DNA of 64,000 nucleotides, from contig JABACO010000007.1 in NCBI GenBank assembly GCA_013339895.1, forward strand, positions 10,382,456 to 10,446,455, in the 5' to 3' direction. Made by a program: the position numbers and the translations under genes. Positions 53,997 through 64,000 of the stretch are shown here, piece by piece; position 1 is the stretch's first letter, and each line of letters starts with the position of its first letter. The DNA comes from Ephydatia muelleri (lineage: Eukaryota; Porifera; Demospongiae; Spongillida; Spongillidae). Under the pieces are notes generated by a model. The model was not told where the DNA came from and searched no databases. It saw only the letters and a list, made by a program, of their open reading frames with translations.

Positions 53997-54451
53997 TTGT
54001 GTCACAACCTTTTTTTTTATGGCTTAGTCGTGCTTAAATTTTAGTGTTTTGTAGACACGACTTCCGAAAATTGAAAAGATGATGTCATGCTGTTAACAAC
54101 AACAACGAACCTGACACCGAAGTCAAGACCTTTGGAACGTGAGCTCACTGCGGTGGGCTAATCGCCATTTTAACACCCTACAGGAAAGGAACGTATTTGT
54201 GTTGCAAACCACGTGCACGTACGGCAAGCTACGAGCCTTGAAAGTAGTCTCGTACCCAGACCCAGATTCCCACAGCTGCGGATAGATTACATCACCGCTA
54301 CGTGGAAAGTGGGTCTGGGATTTTCGTACACAAAAGTCGTTCTGGTGCGCCTGATTTTAGGCGCACAATCAGAATGCAGAGCACCCGTGACGTCACGTTA
54401 ATTGCATTCCATTGTTCATGTACCAGTGTAATTACAGATGTAGTGCCAGTC

Positions 54452-55894
54452 ATGGCAGTGTCAAACGAGGAACTAGACAGCATTATCATCCAAGCGGCTC
54501 AAAAACTGGGTTATCCTACACTTCGTCCAAACCAACACAAAGCTATTAAAAGCTTCATGGAAGGGCACGATGTCTTCATTAGTCTGCCTACTGGCTGTGG
54601 AAAGTCGCTCTGTTTCTCTGTGTTACCCTACGCATTTGATTATCTATACCGTCGCGTTGGCAGCATCGTGATAGTAGTTTCGCCTTTGATTGCTTTAATG
54701 AAAGATCAAGTAAGTGATTTGTAAAAAAGAGCCTTCCATTCATTCATAAGTACTAGTGTATAATACATGGCAACCTTCTTAAAGGTTGCTACGCTGAGTT
54801 CTAGAGGCTTGTCGGCAGCTCATATCTGTAGCGAAGTGCACGACCGTTTCCAACAGGAAAAGATATTAAGAGGAGAAGTCCAAATTGTTTTCATTGGTCC
54901 TGAGCTTCTGATGTTGAACGTAACCTGGAGAGAAATGCTGAGACACATGTTTACAGGAGCAACCTGGTTGCCTTTGTAGTAGATGAGGTGCACTGTGTCA
55001 CCAAATGGTTAGTGTCATCATATAATGTGTCTGCAGGGTTTATTTCATGCTAAATTCTTAAGGGGGGACTACTTCAGAAAAGAGTTTCAAATCCTTGGAG
55101 AGGTTCGAAGTTTAATTCCTCCACATGTTCACATCATGGGTATGACAGCAACTGCTACAACTACAACTAGTGACAGGGTAATTTCTACCCTGGGTCTTAT
55201 TAATCCTGTTGTCGTGTCTGCATCACCAGACAAACCTAACATTTCGTACGCCGTTAGGCAAAAAGTGAGTATTGAAGAGGCCTTCAGCCCATTAGCTGTG
55301 AAACTGAAAACCTTAAAAAGAAAACTGCCACGGATGATCATCTTCTGCCGAAGGTACGAAGAATGCACACTACTCTACCATTTTTTTCTTTCATTGCTGA
55401 AAAATGAGTTTACACAACCAGTAGGAGCGCCTAATTTAGCACAGTTTCGCCTTGTGGATATGTACACAAGTGTAACACGCAAGTCTGTGCAAGAATCCAT
55501 TGTAGCATCCTTTAGTACCAGCGACAGCCCTCTTCGAATTGTAATATGTACAATTGCATTTAGCATGGGGAGAGATTGTGTTGATGTCTGCCAAATCATT
55601 CATTGGGGACCACCAGCTGACTTGGAGTCATATGTACAGGAGTTTGGGAGAGCAGGACGAAACTGCCAACCAGCAAATGCACTACTGTTTTGGAAAAAAG
55701 CTGATTTTAAGTCACAACACACTGCTTGTAAAGACACGAAAGACTACTGTACCAACACAGTTATGTGCAGGAGAGCTATGCTGATGGCATACTTTGACAG
55801 TACATTTGATCATATTATTGGGTGCAGCTGTTGTCACATATGTGCATTGAACTGTGAGTGTACAAGTTGTAATTGTAAATCATTTCCTGCTTAA
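54452..55894 (+). pseudogene. RecQ-like SF2 helicase of the transposon
   Basis: The ATG at 54452 begins MAVSNEELDSIIIQAAQKLG. Exon 1 holds LRPNQHKAIKSFMEG, Walker A LPTGCGKSLCF and SPLIALMKDQ, ending at GTAAGT (54710). The intron runs to 54784; exon 2 has ATLSSRGLSAAH, and after a one-base shift near 54945 the Walker B VVDEVHCV. A further intron leads to DYFRKEFQILGEVRSL, MGMTATATTTT, MIIFCRRYEEC, ICTIAFSMGRDCVDV and QEFGRAGRN (motif VI), then a C-rich tail (GCSCCHICALNCECTSC). All helicase motifs are readable. The shift in exon 2 breaks it, and the third-exon phase was not fully consistent. It would unwind DNA during transposition. Confidence 0.8.
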
Positions 55895-56815
55895 AATACA
55901 TTTATATTCACATATTACAATTGATAATAATAAAGTTCTAACGGGATAGTGTAGATGACTTTAGGAAAGCAGACACATATATAGCCTGAGACTATAGCCT
56001 GAGGTGTTTTGTTGGCACCTAGATGAGTCATTGCATCTTTAAGCAGCCTGTTCAAATGTTCCATATGCAGGTCAGCAGAAATGTTCTGCCCTGGACCACC
56101 TTGACTATTCACAAAGCGCCCCCACAACATCTGCTCTGCATACCGAGGTGGCAAGGTGTAGTAATACTGCGTAAGAAGGTTTAAAGCCTCAAGGCAATAG
56201 TTAGTATGCCCAGTAACACGGAAAATGATTAAAAGGTACTTCCAGCATCGTAAGACCCTTGTGCCATCTCCTTCCCTAATGGCATCTTTGAATTCTAATA
56301 GAAACAACCCTAATGACAATGATTCCATTGCATACTCTTTAACTCGATCAGAAGAAGTGCTGGACGAATGGGGTATACTAGAATATGAAACTCTGCAAAA
56401 CTCTTTGCACACATTCTTAGCCACAGTAGCTAGCTCATCAAAATGGTCCTGGCTGTTACTGGTCAATATCATCATAGATAAGCCTGATAGGTCATCAACT
56501 TTGTGATCTCAATTGCAGCAGAAAGAACATGGGCAGTTGTTACTAGCTCCATGAACTCTTCACAGGAATTTAGGTCTTTCTTAACATTTGTCACTACAAT
56601 TCTCCTGTTGATCACATTTCTGAGATGGAACAAAGTTCCTCCATCATATCCTGAGCATGTGCTGTACAAACGTTTCCACACCACCTACACAAAAAGGCAG
56701 CTGTCAGATTATCTATCAAATACCACATCATCAACACATTATGACCTTTACAGCTGGTACGATATCTACCAATTACCACATCTCACGCCTAACATCACAA
56801 GGCTAGCCATGCTCC

Positions 56816-57036
56816 TCCCTCACCACACCACATCACCCTCACCACACCACATCACCCTCACCACACCACATCACCCTCACCACACCACATCACCCTCACC
56901 ACACCACATCACCCTCACCACACCACATCACCCTCACCACACCACATCACCCTCACCACACCACATCACCCTCACCACACCACATCACCCTCACCACACC
57001 ACATCACCCTCACCACACCACATCACCCTCACCTCA
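56816..57036. repeat. 19-bp minisatellite in an intron
   Basis: About eleven copies of CACCACACCACATCACCCT between two exons of the DUF6589-like gene. Confidence 0.9.
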
Positions 57037-57885
57037 CCATCACATCCAGCAGCAATAAGCAATATATCACTCACTACATACATGTACACAATGATATGTA
57101 GAATAACCAATGTACCTGCATATAGCACATCTTTGTGTGCCAGTCTTCGATCACAGGAATGAATCCTTCAATGCGCTCACTGCCATTATAAGAGTTTGAT
57201 ACTATTCCCTGGCTACCTCGGACTCTCGCGACTGTCAACTGATCACCCCCTAGCAATATATGGTGGAAATGGTGAATCTGGAGATCCATTGTTCTTGTTG
57301 CTCCACTCTCTTCACAAATGTCCACAGACTGAATGCTGGTCTTTTTTGGAACATATGCAGAGCATCTAGAATATCAACCATATCATCTAAAACATTCTCA
57401 TTTTTCAGCAGCACTCCCAGAGGAACCTACATGAGCAATGAAACAATAACAAACGTGCTATTTGGTACTACATACGTATGTGAACATACCACTTTAGATT
57501 TCTGGGTCATGTTACTTGAATACTTGTGACTGATATGGTCAGTAAAAAAATTTCTCCATACCAGGAAGATGCTTCACCAAAATTCTAGTAACAAGGATCT
57601 CAAAATTAAGCAGTAATTTGTTGTCATCATCACTTGAAGGATAATAAGCATCAAATTTAATATCTTCAGGACTAATCATACCTGCATTGCTACTAAGATG
57701 ACTAAAGTTAATTCTGTCTCCGACTGCATAAACATTAAAGTAATGTACAGAATTAGCTTGATTGTTTATTCGCATGTCACGCGGTTTGATTGTCTTATCA
57801 ATGTTGTCACCAACACGTTTAAAACCAGGCCATGTCTCTTTTTCATCATCACCTTCTCCAACATCTACTACATCACTATGGAGAC

Positions 57886-58190
57886 CACTTACATCACCTT
57901 GCTCAGCAATAGGTCCACTCACATCACTTTGCTCAGGAATAGGTCCACTTACATCACCTTGCTCAGGAATAGGTCCACTTACATCACCTTGCTCAGAAAT
58001 AGGTCCACTTACATCACCTTGCTCAGCAATAGGTCCACTTACATCACCTTGCTCAGGAATAGGTCCACTTACATCACCTTGCTCAGCAATAGGTCCACTT
58101 ACATCACCTTGCTCAGCAATAGGTCCACTTAAATCCCCTTGCTCAGCCATGGATCCACTTAAATCACCCTGCTCAGCCATGGACCCAACG
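57886..58190. repeat. 30-bp coding minisatellite
   Basis: About ten copies encoding the decapeptide GDVSGPIAEQ with variants (PE, SE, MAE). Being a multiple of three, it keeps the exon open. It lies N-terminal to the conserved core. Confidence 0.9.
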
Positions 58191-58672
58191 TCACCTTGTG
58201 CAGCCATAGATCCACTTATATCACTTTGCTCAGCGATGGGTGCTTTTTCAATACTGGATGACTCAGACAGAACAGATATTTCTGGGCGTATACGAGACTC
58301 TGAGTTTTCAAATGAGGATTTTGATGATGAGGATATGGAGGATGTATGTGGAGTACATGCACGCAAAGGTTGTAGTGAAAAGTCCAATTCAGATGGGCAC
58401 GATAGTGAGTCAGACTGATCAGAGTTTTGTGCCACAGATACAGTTGACATGTAGCCCTGAAAAATAAATATGGTAATGTATTACTGAATGCAGAAGTTAC
58501 ATATTCAAACTCACATGACTGGTTGGTGTAAACATCTGAAGTGCTGTTACCCATTGCATAACTTCTTGATCATAGTTAATACCAAGTTTATCAATCAAAC
58601 TTCGTGTAGTACAGCTCGAGAGACATAACCCCATTTTTCCAGCCGAGTATACACCTTTTTGAAATTGTGGGA

Positions 58673-58691
58673 GAGGGGGGGGGGGGGGGGG
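58673..58691. repeat. G tract
   Basis: About 19 consecutive G, located in a predicted intron of the DUF6589-like gene. Confidence 0.85.
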
Positions 58692-59958
58692 ACAGCAAGT
58701 TATGCAGTCAGTACCATATGTGTATTTGTAGGCCCAACCTGTTTTCCCGCGTGTCCAAAATATAGAATGAGATATATCAAAAGATGAGAGATGTTCAGCT
58801 TGCTGTGTGATTTCACCAGAACTGCTACACAAGAAGTTATTATACAGTGCTTTTTAGAACTTTTACAACTGTAACGAGCTCGAGGAATGCATGCATCCAG
58901 GATCCCTATGAGAACAGGCGCTATTCGACTTAGTGTGGTGTACTGGTCCTTCCACGTGTTGACTTTTAAGTTGTCCCTATTCACCCCTTGCACATGCACT
59001 GAGTATGTAGCGTCATTGAGGATTTTCTTCATTTCTTCAGCAACCATCCTGTGAATTCTTGCGAACAAGGCTTTTCTCATTGTATCGGATTCGATAGAAT
59101 GCTTTGCAAATGCCTGTTTAGCATTGCGCGCTAGCGATTTACCTATTGCTTTCCTGTTTGGGGACAAAACGTACTTCTTCACGAAACGTTCACAGGGAAA
59201 AAATGGGTCGAATCAAAGTTTTGATTTTATAAAGGATTTTAAATCGTCTGTAAAATCATTGTGTGATTGAACAATACAATCACAAACGCGTGTGATTTTT
59301 ACTGTTCAATCACGTAATGATTCCAAAGTGATTCTACGCGTTTTTTTCCTGTGGTTCATACGTCACAAGAACCTATTTAGAATATAAACTGAACCTTAAT
59401 TTGCATGTCCATTCAAACTCACCTTGACAGCTTGCTCTCCTTGTGAAACGTCAATGTCAGACACTCGTTTCGTGCCTCGCTTTTCTGATGGCACAGCTTC
59501 CCCGCATGAGTACTGCACGTGCCGGGAAGAGATCTTTGACTTCAGATCTTTTTTATGGTCTTCCAATGCTTCTTGTAGTGATAGGTACTTTCCAACGGAG
59601 TCTAGCATCTTTTGCACAAATATCCAGATTCATACTCCTTTGCCGAATCAGTCTCGATTGCTAAAGCAATAAGCAATGCTCTACATTGTTGCGATGTTGC
59701 ACTAGCTAGTCGCCTCCTATTTTTACACTCCAAAACAGGAGCGTCGCAAAGCTTACAGCGGTACATTCGATGTGATTAACCAATTACACTAATATGAGTG
59801 CTGGCGGAACACTGATTACTTTTGACGTCATTTATTATTACGTAACATTAGAATTGCACCAGAACGACTTTGTGTACGAACCCACTTTCCACGTAGCGGT
59901 GATGTAATCCATCCGCAGCTGTGGGAATCTGGGTCTGGGTACGAGACTACCATGAAAG

Positions 59959-61001
59959 CGGGTTAGCTTTTGCGTATCTCTTCGATACACATGCATGCAT
60001 GCCTGCGACAATCAGAAAGCAGACATAAAGGTTTATTCGTAAAGGGAACTAAATGTACACGACCAGTTATTTTTATTCCGAATCAGATCGGTACGACGTA
60101 TCCGTATATTAGTGAAGATGATCAGATCCTTTCGGCAGCTTTCTGTCTCACCTCTTATACTACCACGGGCGAATTGACATTACGCATTGCAGCTGAATAG
60201 TAGACGTCATTCGTCCACGGTATATTTACGTTCATATTAACTTCATTAAGCGGCTACCAACCTGGCCTGTATACCGTACATTGTGTACCGTAATTGCTTT
60301 CATAAACCATTTTTCAAAATGCAAAACAACATGTAGCAATACAAGGTATTAGACCAATCATGCAACACAAAGTCTTTTGAGTTACACTTTGCCGCTCCAG
60401 CCTGGTTTCAGCTGTCTTCTCTTTAAGTATGCATGTTGGGTTGCACTTGTGGATGACGGAAACTGAAACAAGTACGATGACAGATGGAAGAACTCTAAGT
60501 ATATTTGTGGGTGTGAAAAGAGGGCAGTCGAAGTGGTTCAGCTGTGGTGTTGTGCCAACCATGAGTGGATCCAGATGCTGTACAATGCAGTAGCAGCCCT
60601 TATCATCTGAGAGCAGCTTAGAAAGAGTCCCACTTGCATCTAAATGATAAATGCATGATTAAATTCAAACATCACTATTAGTAAAACGTACCAAGGCTCC
60701 AGCACTGTGCAGAATAGTGTACAAAGTCACCAACATTGACGATCTGGCCATAAGATACAACTGTTGCCTTACCCGATGAGACAGCGGTTGACCAGCCAGT
60801 AGCTGGATGCAGAAGCAATGTAAACGGATGATTCAATATCAAGTTGTTAATGGATATGAGGTCATCAACCTAGAGGAGCTTTCTGCTTTGAGCTGATCTA
60901 TAAATGAAACAAAACAAGAGAATAGCACACTGGTAGTGGATTTTACAATAATGGTTGTAACTTGATTTGTGGTGTTAATGTGTGTTGGTTAACTATATGC
61001 A
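59959..61001. other. Right flank of AcademH-like element; possible Plavaka-like 3' exon
   Basis: An open frame on the minus strand (about 60314-60600) reads LNHFDCPLFTPTNILRVLPS and VSVIHKCNPTCILKEK, with a C-x3-C-like pair. It could be a 3' exon of the minus-strand CACTA/Plavaka-like gene further right. No start, and splice sites not settled. Confidence 0.35.
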
Positions 61002-61272
61002 CAGGGCCGTAGCCAGGGAGGGGGGCCATGTCCCCCCTCCCCCATATTGAAGGTCCCCCACGACCATACAAAATAACAATAGGCACCAATTGATTGAGCG
61101 CGGGGGCCCCCATTGTTTGAATCGGTCCAAACAACACAAACCAGTTTTTCAATTGGCCAAATGCGGTCAGCAGTCCCCCCCCCCCCCCCCCCCCCGGTTT
61201 TGCATTTGATCTCTCACACACACAAACCTGTCTCCCCTCCTCCCCCTCCTTTAAAGTCTGGCTACGGCCCTG
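61002..61272. mobile_element. 271-bp MITE with TIR CAGGGCCGTAGCCAG
   Basis: 15-bp perfect terminal inverted repeats (CAGGGCCGTAGCCAG / CTGGCTACGGCCCTG) flanked by ATGCA at 60997-61001 and 61273-61277. The interior is G/C-homopolymer rich and non-coding. The ends fit the hAT terminal consensus, though the duplication seen is 5 bp rather than 8. Confidence 0.85.
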
Positions 61273-62106
61273 ATGCATGTGAACATATTATATTGGTATT
61301 ATATAATTGTTTCAAGTCAGTCTTAAGCATATACCTTACGAGAAGCATGGAAGGTCTATGGCTCTATAATGTAAGGACGTTCCCCGGCTAGGAAGTCTTC
61401 CACTTCTGAAGACCAATACAGTTCTTCACCACACCTGATGGGTTACTACAGTGGCTAAAATGAAATGACTGCATCCTGGCAACATACTATTCCAAAGGAT
61501 CATAATAGCCACATGAGCATACAAGCTATACACCATATAATATCTTTGCTCTGGGTATGGTGATTGGCGTATATGTTGCGAGCTCTAATAGTGCCATTGA
61601 GGCTTTCACATCTTAAACAATGAGACAGATTGTACAACATACTCTTGTGACCAGATGATTACCTTTCTGCATTGAATGTTGATGCTGGTCCAAATATCAG
61701 CATGTTGTCAGGTAAGTGGACAATTAGGTTTCCTCTTTAGTTCAGGAGTGTGCAACTCAACAGCACGTACAAAGTGCAAGCATATTGAATGGTAGGAATT
61801 GATATAAGTGGTTGACAGTACACCATTTGAAACACCTGTAAGCAAGGAATGTTAGTATCAAGCTGATCTACATGGACGATGGAATGTTAACCTTTGAAAG
61901 TGCAAACCACACCTCAGTTTCACCAGGTGTCAATTATGGGTGGAATACAAATAGAGCAAGCTGTGCTAGGGCTTTAAAGTCACGACCCACAAACCATTTG
62001 TAGTACTTAGCTATAATCCTTGACAGATGCATATCAAAACCTGAAGATGAGAATGATGATATACGATCCAAGACCTCCATTCGTTGAGCTGATGAAAGCC
62101 GACTCA
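61273..62106. other. Intronic or intergenic sequence
   Basis: No coding domain. It lies on the 3' side of the Plavaka-like exons and may hold introns of that gene. Confidence 0.35.
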
Positions 62107-63390
62107 TCAGAGCTCTAAGAAGGTATTTATATTTATTTTCTTGTCTTTTTGGCGTCTTGCAGACCTTATGTGTTGAATTTGCATAACTGTATCACTCTTT
62201 TTCCAGATATCTCGAATGCCCTGCAAACCTGTTAGTACATCAGCCTTGTCAATGAAACTAAGTATTCTAAAATAAGTGTCATTATTTACTGTCATCCCGT
62301 ACCAAGCAAATCCTGCAATTTTTCTTTGTTGTTGCTCCTAGATGACTACATAGCTCAGCACTCAGAGGATTGTCACAAATGAAACTTAACACTGGTGCAA
62401 CTACAAGGACTTTGCACTGTACCAGGGCATCAAAAGCAACAATACCTTCATTCTCCAGAGCATTAAACTCTTGCACTACTGGAACTGCCATCTCTAGTAC
62501 AGGCACCTTGTGTTGGATGTGCAGATGAAGTGGATGCTATGAAGGTTGCCTTTGTCTTTTTTGGAAGCCACTGAAGTAGAAAGTTCCAAGAGTTAAATTT
62601 AGATTTGTTTCCACTTGTGTCATCTGTAAATACAGTGAGTGGTACCATGACGACAGGCATTCCACCAGATATTGCAGCTACTTCTCTTTCAGAGGATGTG
62701 GCAAAAACAAGGTGGTGTATTCCTTGAAAGATGTAATAATAACACAGGTGCTAACACATTTGTAATGAGCCCAGTATGCATTTACATCACCAGTAAGTTC
62801 CAAGATGTCACCAACATGATACTTGAATATACGCTGTGCCCTGGGTTGCACATCCGTCACCACAGCTTCTATGCACTGCACTGATACCAACATAGATTCA
62901 CTAAGAACATAACTTTCCCTAGAGATTCTAGGGAGACGCTCTAGTATGCACACACACTGCGCCACAGCATTTAGTATGCAGAGTTGTGCCGAGTCTGCAT
63001 ATCAACCATATGCAGATGAGTATCATTGAAGTGTTCATATGCAGACGTCTGCTATGAACACTTCAATGATACTCATCTGCATATGGTTGATATGCAGACT
63101 CGGCACAACTCTGCATACTAAATGCTGTGGCGCAGTGACATTAGCAAACACACCATTTTGCCCTTCCTCCAAGTAAGACATGTTTAAGGTATCCTTTTGC
63201 TACCACTATGTACCAAAACATACCTGACAAAGGAATTGTGTGAAATAAAACCAGGCAGGGTGAACTGTACAAATTCTCCTATAAATACATTTCCACAAGG
63301 TGTGGTACTCATAGGTGCAAAAAAACGTTTGTCATTTCTCCAACGTAGTGCATGGAACACTTCCCTGCAAATTGAACATGCATCACACAC
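62107..63390 (-). pseudogene. CACTA/Plavaka-like transposase exons
   Basis: Leftward from 63390: CREVFHALRWRNDKRFFAPM, GNVFIGEFVQF; then, after the 183-bp palindrome, VCILERLPRISRESYVLSES and HVGDILELTGDVNAYW; next VVMVPLTVFTDDTSGNKSKF (first acid in DDTSG), NSWNFLLQWLPKK; then EMAVPVVQEFNALENEGIVA, SFICDNPLSAELCSHLG (second acid in DNP) and NCRICLV; and a last exon with ILSFIDKADVLTGLQGIRDI. TDDTSGNKSK...N and DNP-x2-AE-x2-SH...C-x2-C are landmarks of Plavaka/TNP2-type (CACTA superfamily) transposases. Exon joints were not resolved and the palindrome interrupts coding sequence. 5' exons may lie beyond 63400. Confidence 0.65.
62955..63137. mobile_element. 183-bp near-perfect palindrome (fold-back) inside the transposase gene
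   Basis: The arms begin CACTGCGCCACAGCATTTAG and its complement, meeting at GCAGACGTCTGC (63041-63052) with a one-base asymmetry. It lies between coding segments that would otherwise be adjacent, so it looks like an inserted snap-back MITE. An alternative is a cruciform-forming duplication. Confidence 0.85.
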
Positions 63391-64000
63391 ACACCACAGA
63401 CATGCACATACTTGAATTCTCTCTTAGGGATAACAGGATAACGAACAAGATTGTGAGCAATTTTGAGAGTGCCTAAGCACATCTTTAAGGTATCTGATAT
63501 AGGGTTAACATAAAATGGAATACTAGAGCTTGTGATATGCTGTAATGATATAAATTGACCAAAATGAATATATACATGAACTCAGCATGACAAACTGACT
63601 ACCTTTGGAGAAGTATACCCTAGCAAACGATATTTGAGTAAGCAAGACAAACTTCGTACTGCAGAACAAAATGTAAGCAGTGTATGCAAGATAAACTTCA
63701 GGTTGGTATGTCCCTGGGTGCAATAATAATTACAAATCATGTACACAACTGTGGCTGCTATATACAATCAAACCATTGGGTTTGGGCTATGCACTAGAAG
63801 ATAGGCCATTGCCAGCAACTTGGAAGCGAAAGGTTTATAGTATATGCATGTATTAGATAGCTCGAACGGATAGCTTGGACTGTAAATATTAAATCAGTAA
63901 CACGTATAATACCATAATTATATCCCCTTCTCGTTCTTCAGTAATAAAATGTGGTACGACATGTGTCGATGGGCTGCTATTGCCTCGAGGTGATTTGACG
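63391..64000. other. No gene recognised
   Basis: AT-rich unique sequence with short open frames without domains, up to the window end. Might contain the start of the Plavaka-like gene. Confidence 0.35.

Larger units (their letters stand above)
55915..59766 (-). pseudogene. DUF6589-like candidate transposase of the AcademH-like element
   Basis: Multi-exon, leftward. From ATG 59766: a zinc-finger-like MYRCKLCD...GYLCKRC, a one-base shift, then LDSVGKYLSLQEALEDHKKD; an exon near 59180-58870 with LFARIHRMVAEEMKKIL; 58640-58520; a long exon 58450-57545 with 10-residue repeats then WPGFKRVGDNIDKTIKPRDM; 57325-57110 with LGGDQLTVARVRGSQGIVSN and GFIPVIEDWHTKMCY; about 56684-56490 with GTLFHLRNVINRRIVV and ELVTTAHVLSAAIEI; and 56475-55915 with NYCLEALNLLTQYYYTLP and DLHMEHLNRLLKDA. 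These are DUF6589 landmarks; GDNID, GGDQLT and the glutamates near NYCLEA or DLHMEH are candidate acids. The stop is only 20 bp from the helicase stop. Confidence 0.7.
54245..59949 (+). mobile_element. AcademH-like DNA transposon, near full length
   Basis: TIRs start TAGTCTCGTACCCAGACCC and run about 104 bp at left (54245-54348) and 94 bp at right (59856-59949); the left has a 10-bp insertion. The flanks CCTTGAAAG (54236-54244) and CCATGAAAG (59950-59958) form a 9-bp target duplication with one mismatch. Inside are a RecQ-like helicase gene (+) and a DUF6589-like gene (-) facing each other. From memory, helicase-bearing Academ elements (AcademH) with 9-10 bp duplications have been described in animals and fungi. 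Confidence 0.85.

Noticed and set aside
54001-54244. Left TIR extending further left than 54245
   Set aside because: Inverse similarity to the right end stops exactly at the TAGTCTCG terminus, where the 9-bp duplication begins.
56503-57162. 219-codon plus-strand frame with PHHTTSPS repeats
   Set aside because: It reads the intronic 19-bp minisatellite and the antisense of DUF6589-like exons.
57698-58418. Plus-strand frames with ITLLSNRST or SPCSAIGPLT repeats
   Set aside because: Antisense of the 30-bp coding minisatellite; the minus frame joins the conserved DUF6589 core.
1-64000. CRISPR arrays, bacterial operons or prophage
   Set aside because: Tandem arrays here have no spacer structure, genes carry spliceosomal introns and the elements are eukaryotic.
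1-64000. tRNA or rRNA genes
   Set aside because: No cloverleaf or rRNA-like segment was recognised; only tRNA-complementary primer sites of LTR elements.

Overview
The window is eukaryotic and almost certainly from an invertebrate metazoan. Genes carry short GT-AG introns, homopolymer runs and minisatellites are common, and nearly all recognisable coding sequence belongs to transposable elements of animal type: DIRS/Ngaro-like tyrosine-recombinase retrotransposons, Gmr1-like and K02A2.6-like Ty3/gypsy, Ty1/copia, RLE-type non-LTR elements, hAT, an Academ/AcademH-like element and a CACTA/Plavaka-like element. A sponge, cnidarian or similar marine animal is plausible, but the sequence alone does not decide. 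No convincing intact host gene was found; three weak exon candidates are listed.

Left third (1-18 kb): a minus-strand DIRS-like element with RT, gag and a 19-bp minisatellite; a 346-bp dispersed repeat; a Ty3/gypsy gag with a tRNA-Ser-like primer site; copy A of an unclassified gene family (5.6-8.1 kb); relics of one RLE-type LINE family in both orientations around a 794-bp fold-back element; a diverged single arm of that fold-back; and an R2-superfamily-like element carrying two internal tandem duplications.

Middle (18-42 kb): minisatellites; copy B (20.3-23.8 kb); a mosaic of Gmr1-like protease/integrase, R2-like pieces, a SANT-domain ORF and a copia RNase H scrap; copy C (29.8-32.8 kb) and a short copy D; an intact, TIR-flanked hAT element (33.6-36.4 kb) nested in a ZMYM1-like hAT relic; a gypsy pol fragment; and a mostly gene-poor stretch.

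Right third (42-64 kb): a second DIRS-like element broken by two nested insertions, a 5-kb gypsy with the unusual pol order PR-IN-RT-RH and a 2.2-kb DNA transposon with 18-bp G-rich TIRs and a 7-bp TSD. Next is a near full-length 5.7-kb element with about 100-bp TIRs and a 9-bp TSD, carrying a RecQ-like helicase gene facing a DUF6589-like gene. It is followed by a small CAGGGCCGTAGCCAG MITE and exons of a Plavaka-like transposase interrupted by a 183-bp palindrome.

The most interesting item is the A/B/C/D family: large proteins with an N-terminal HTH-like region, a zinc cluster, a SAP-like motif and three conserved acidic positions arranged like a DDE transposase. It occurs four times in 28 kb, and I cannot assign it to any superfamily I know.
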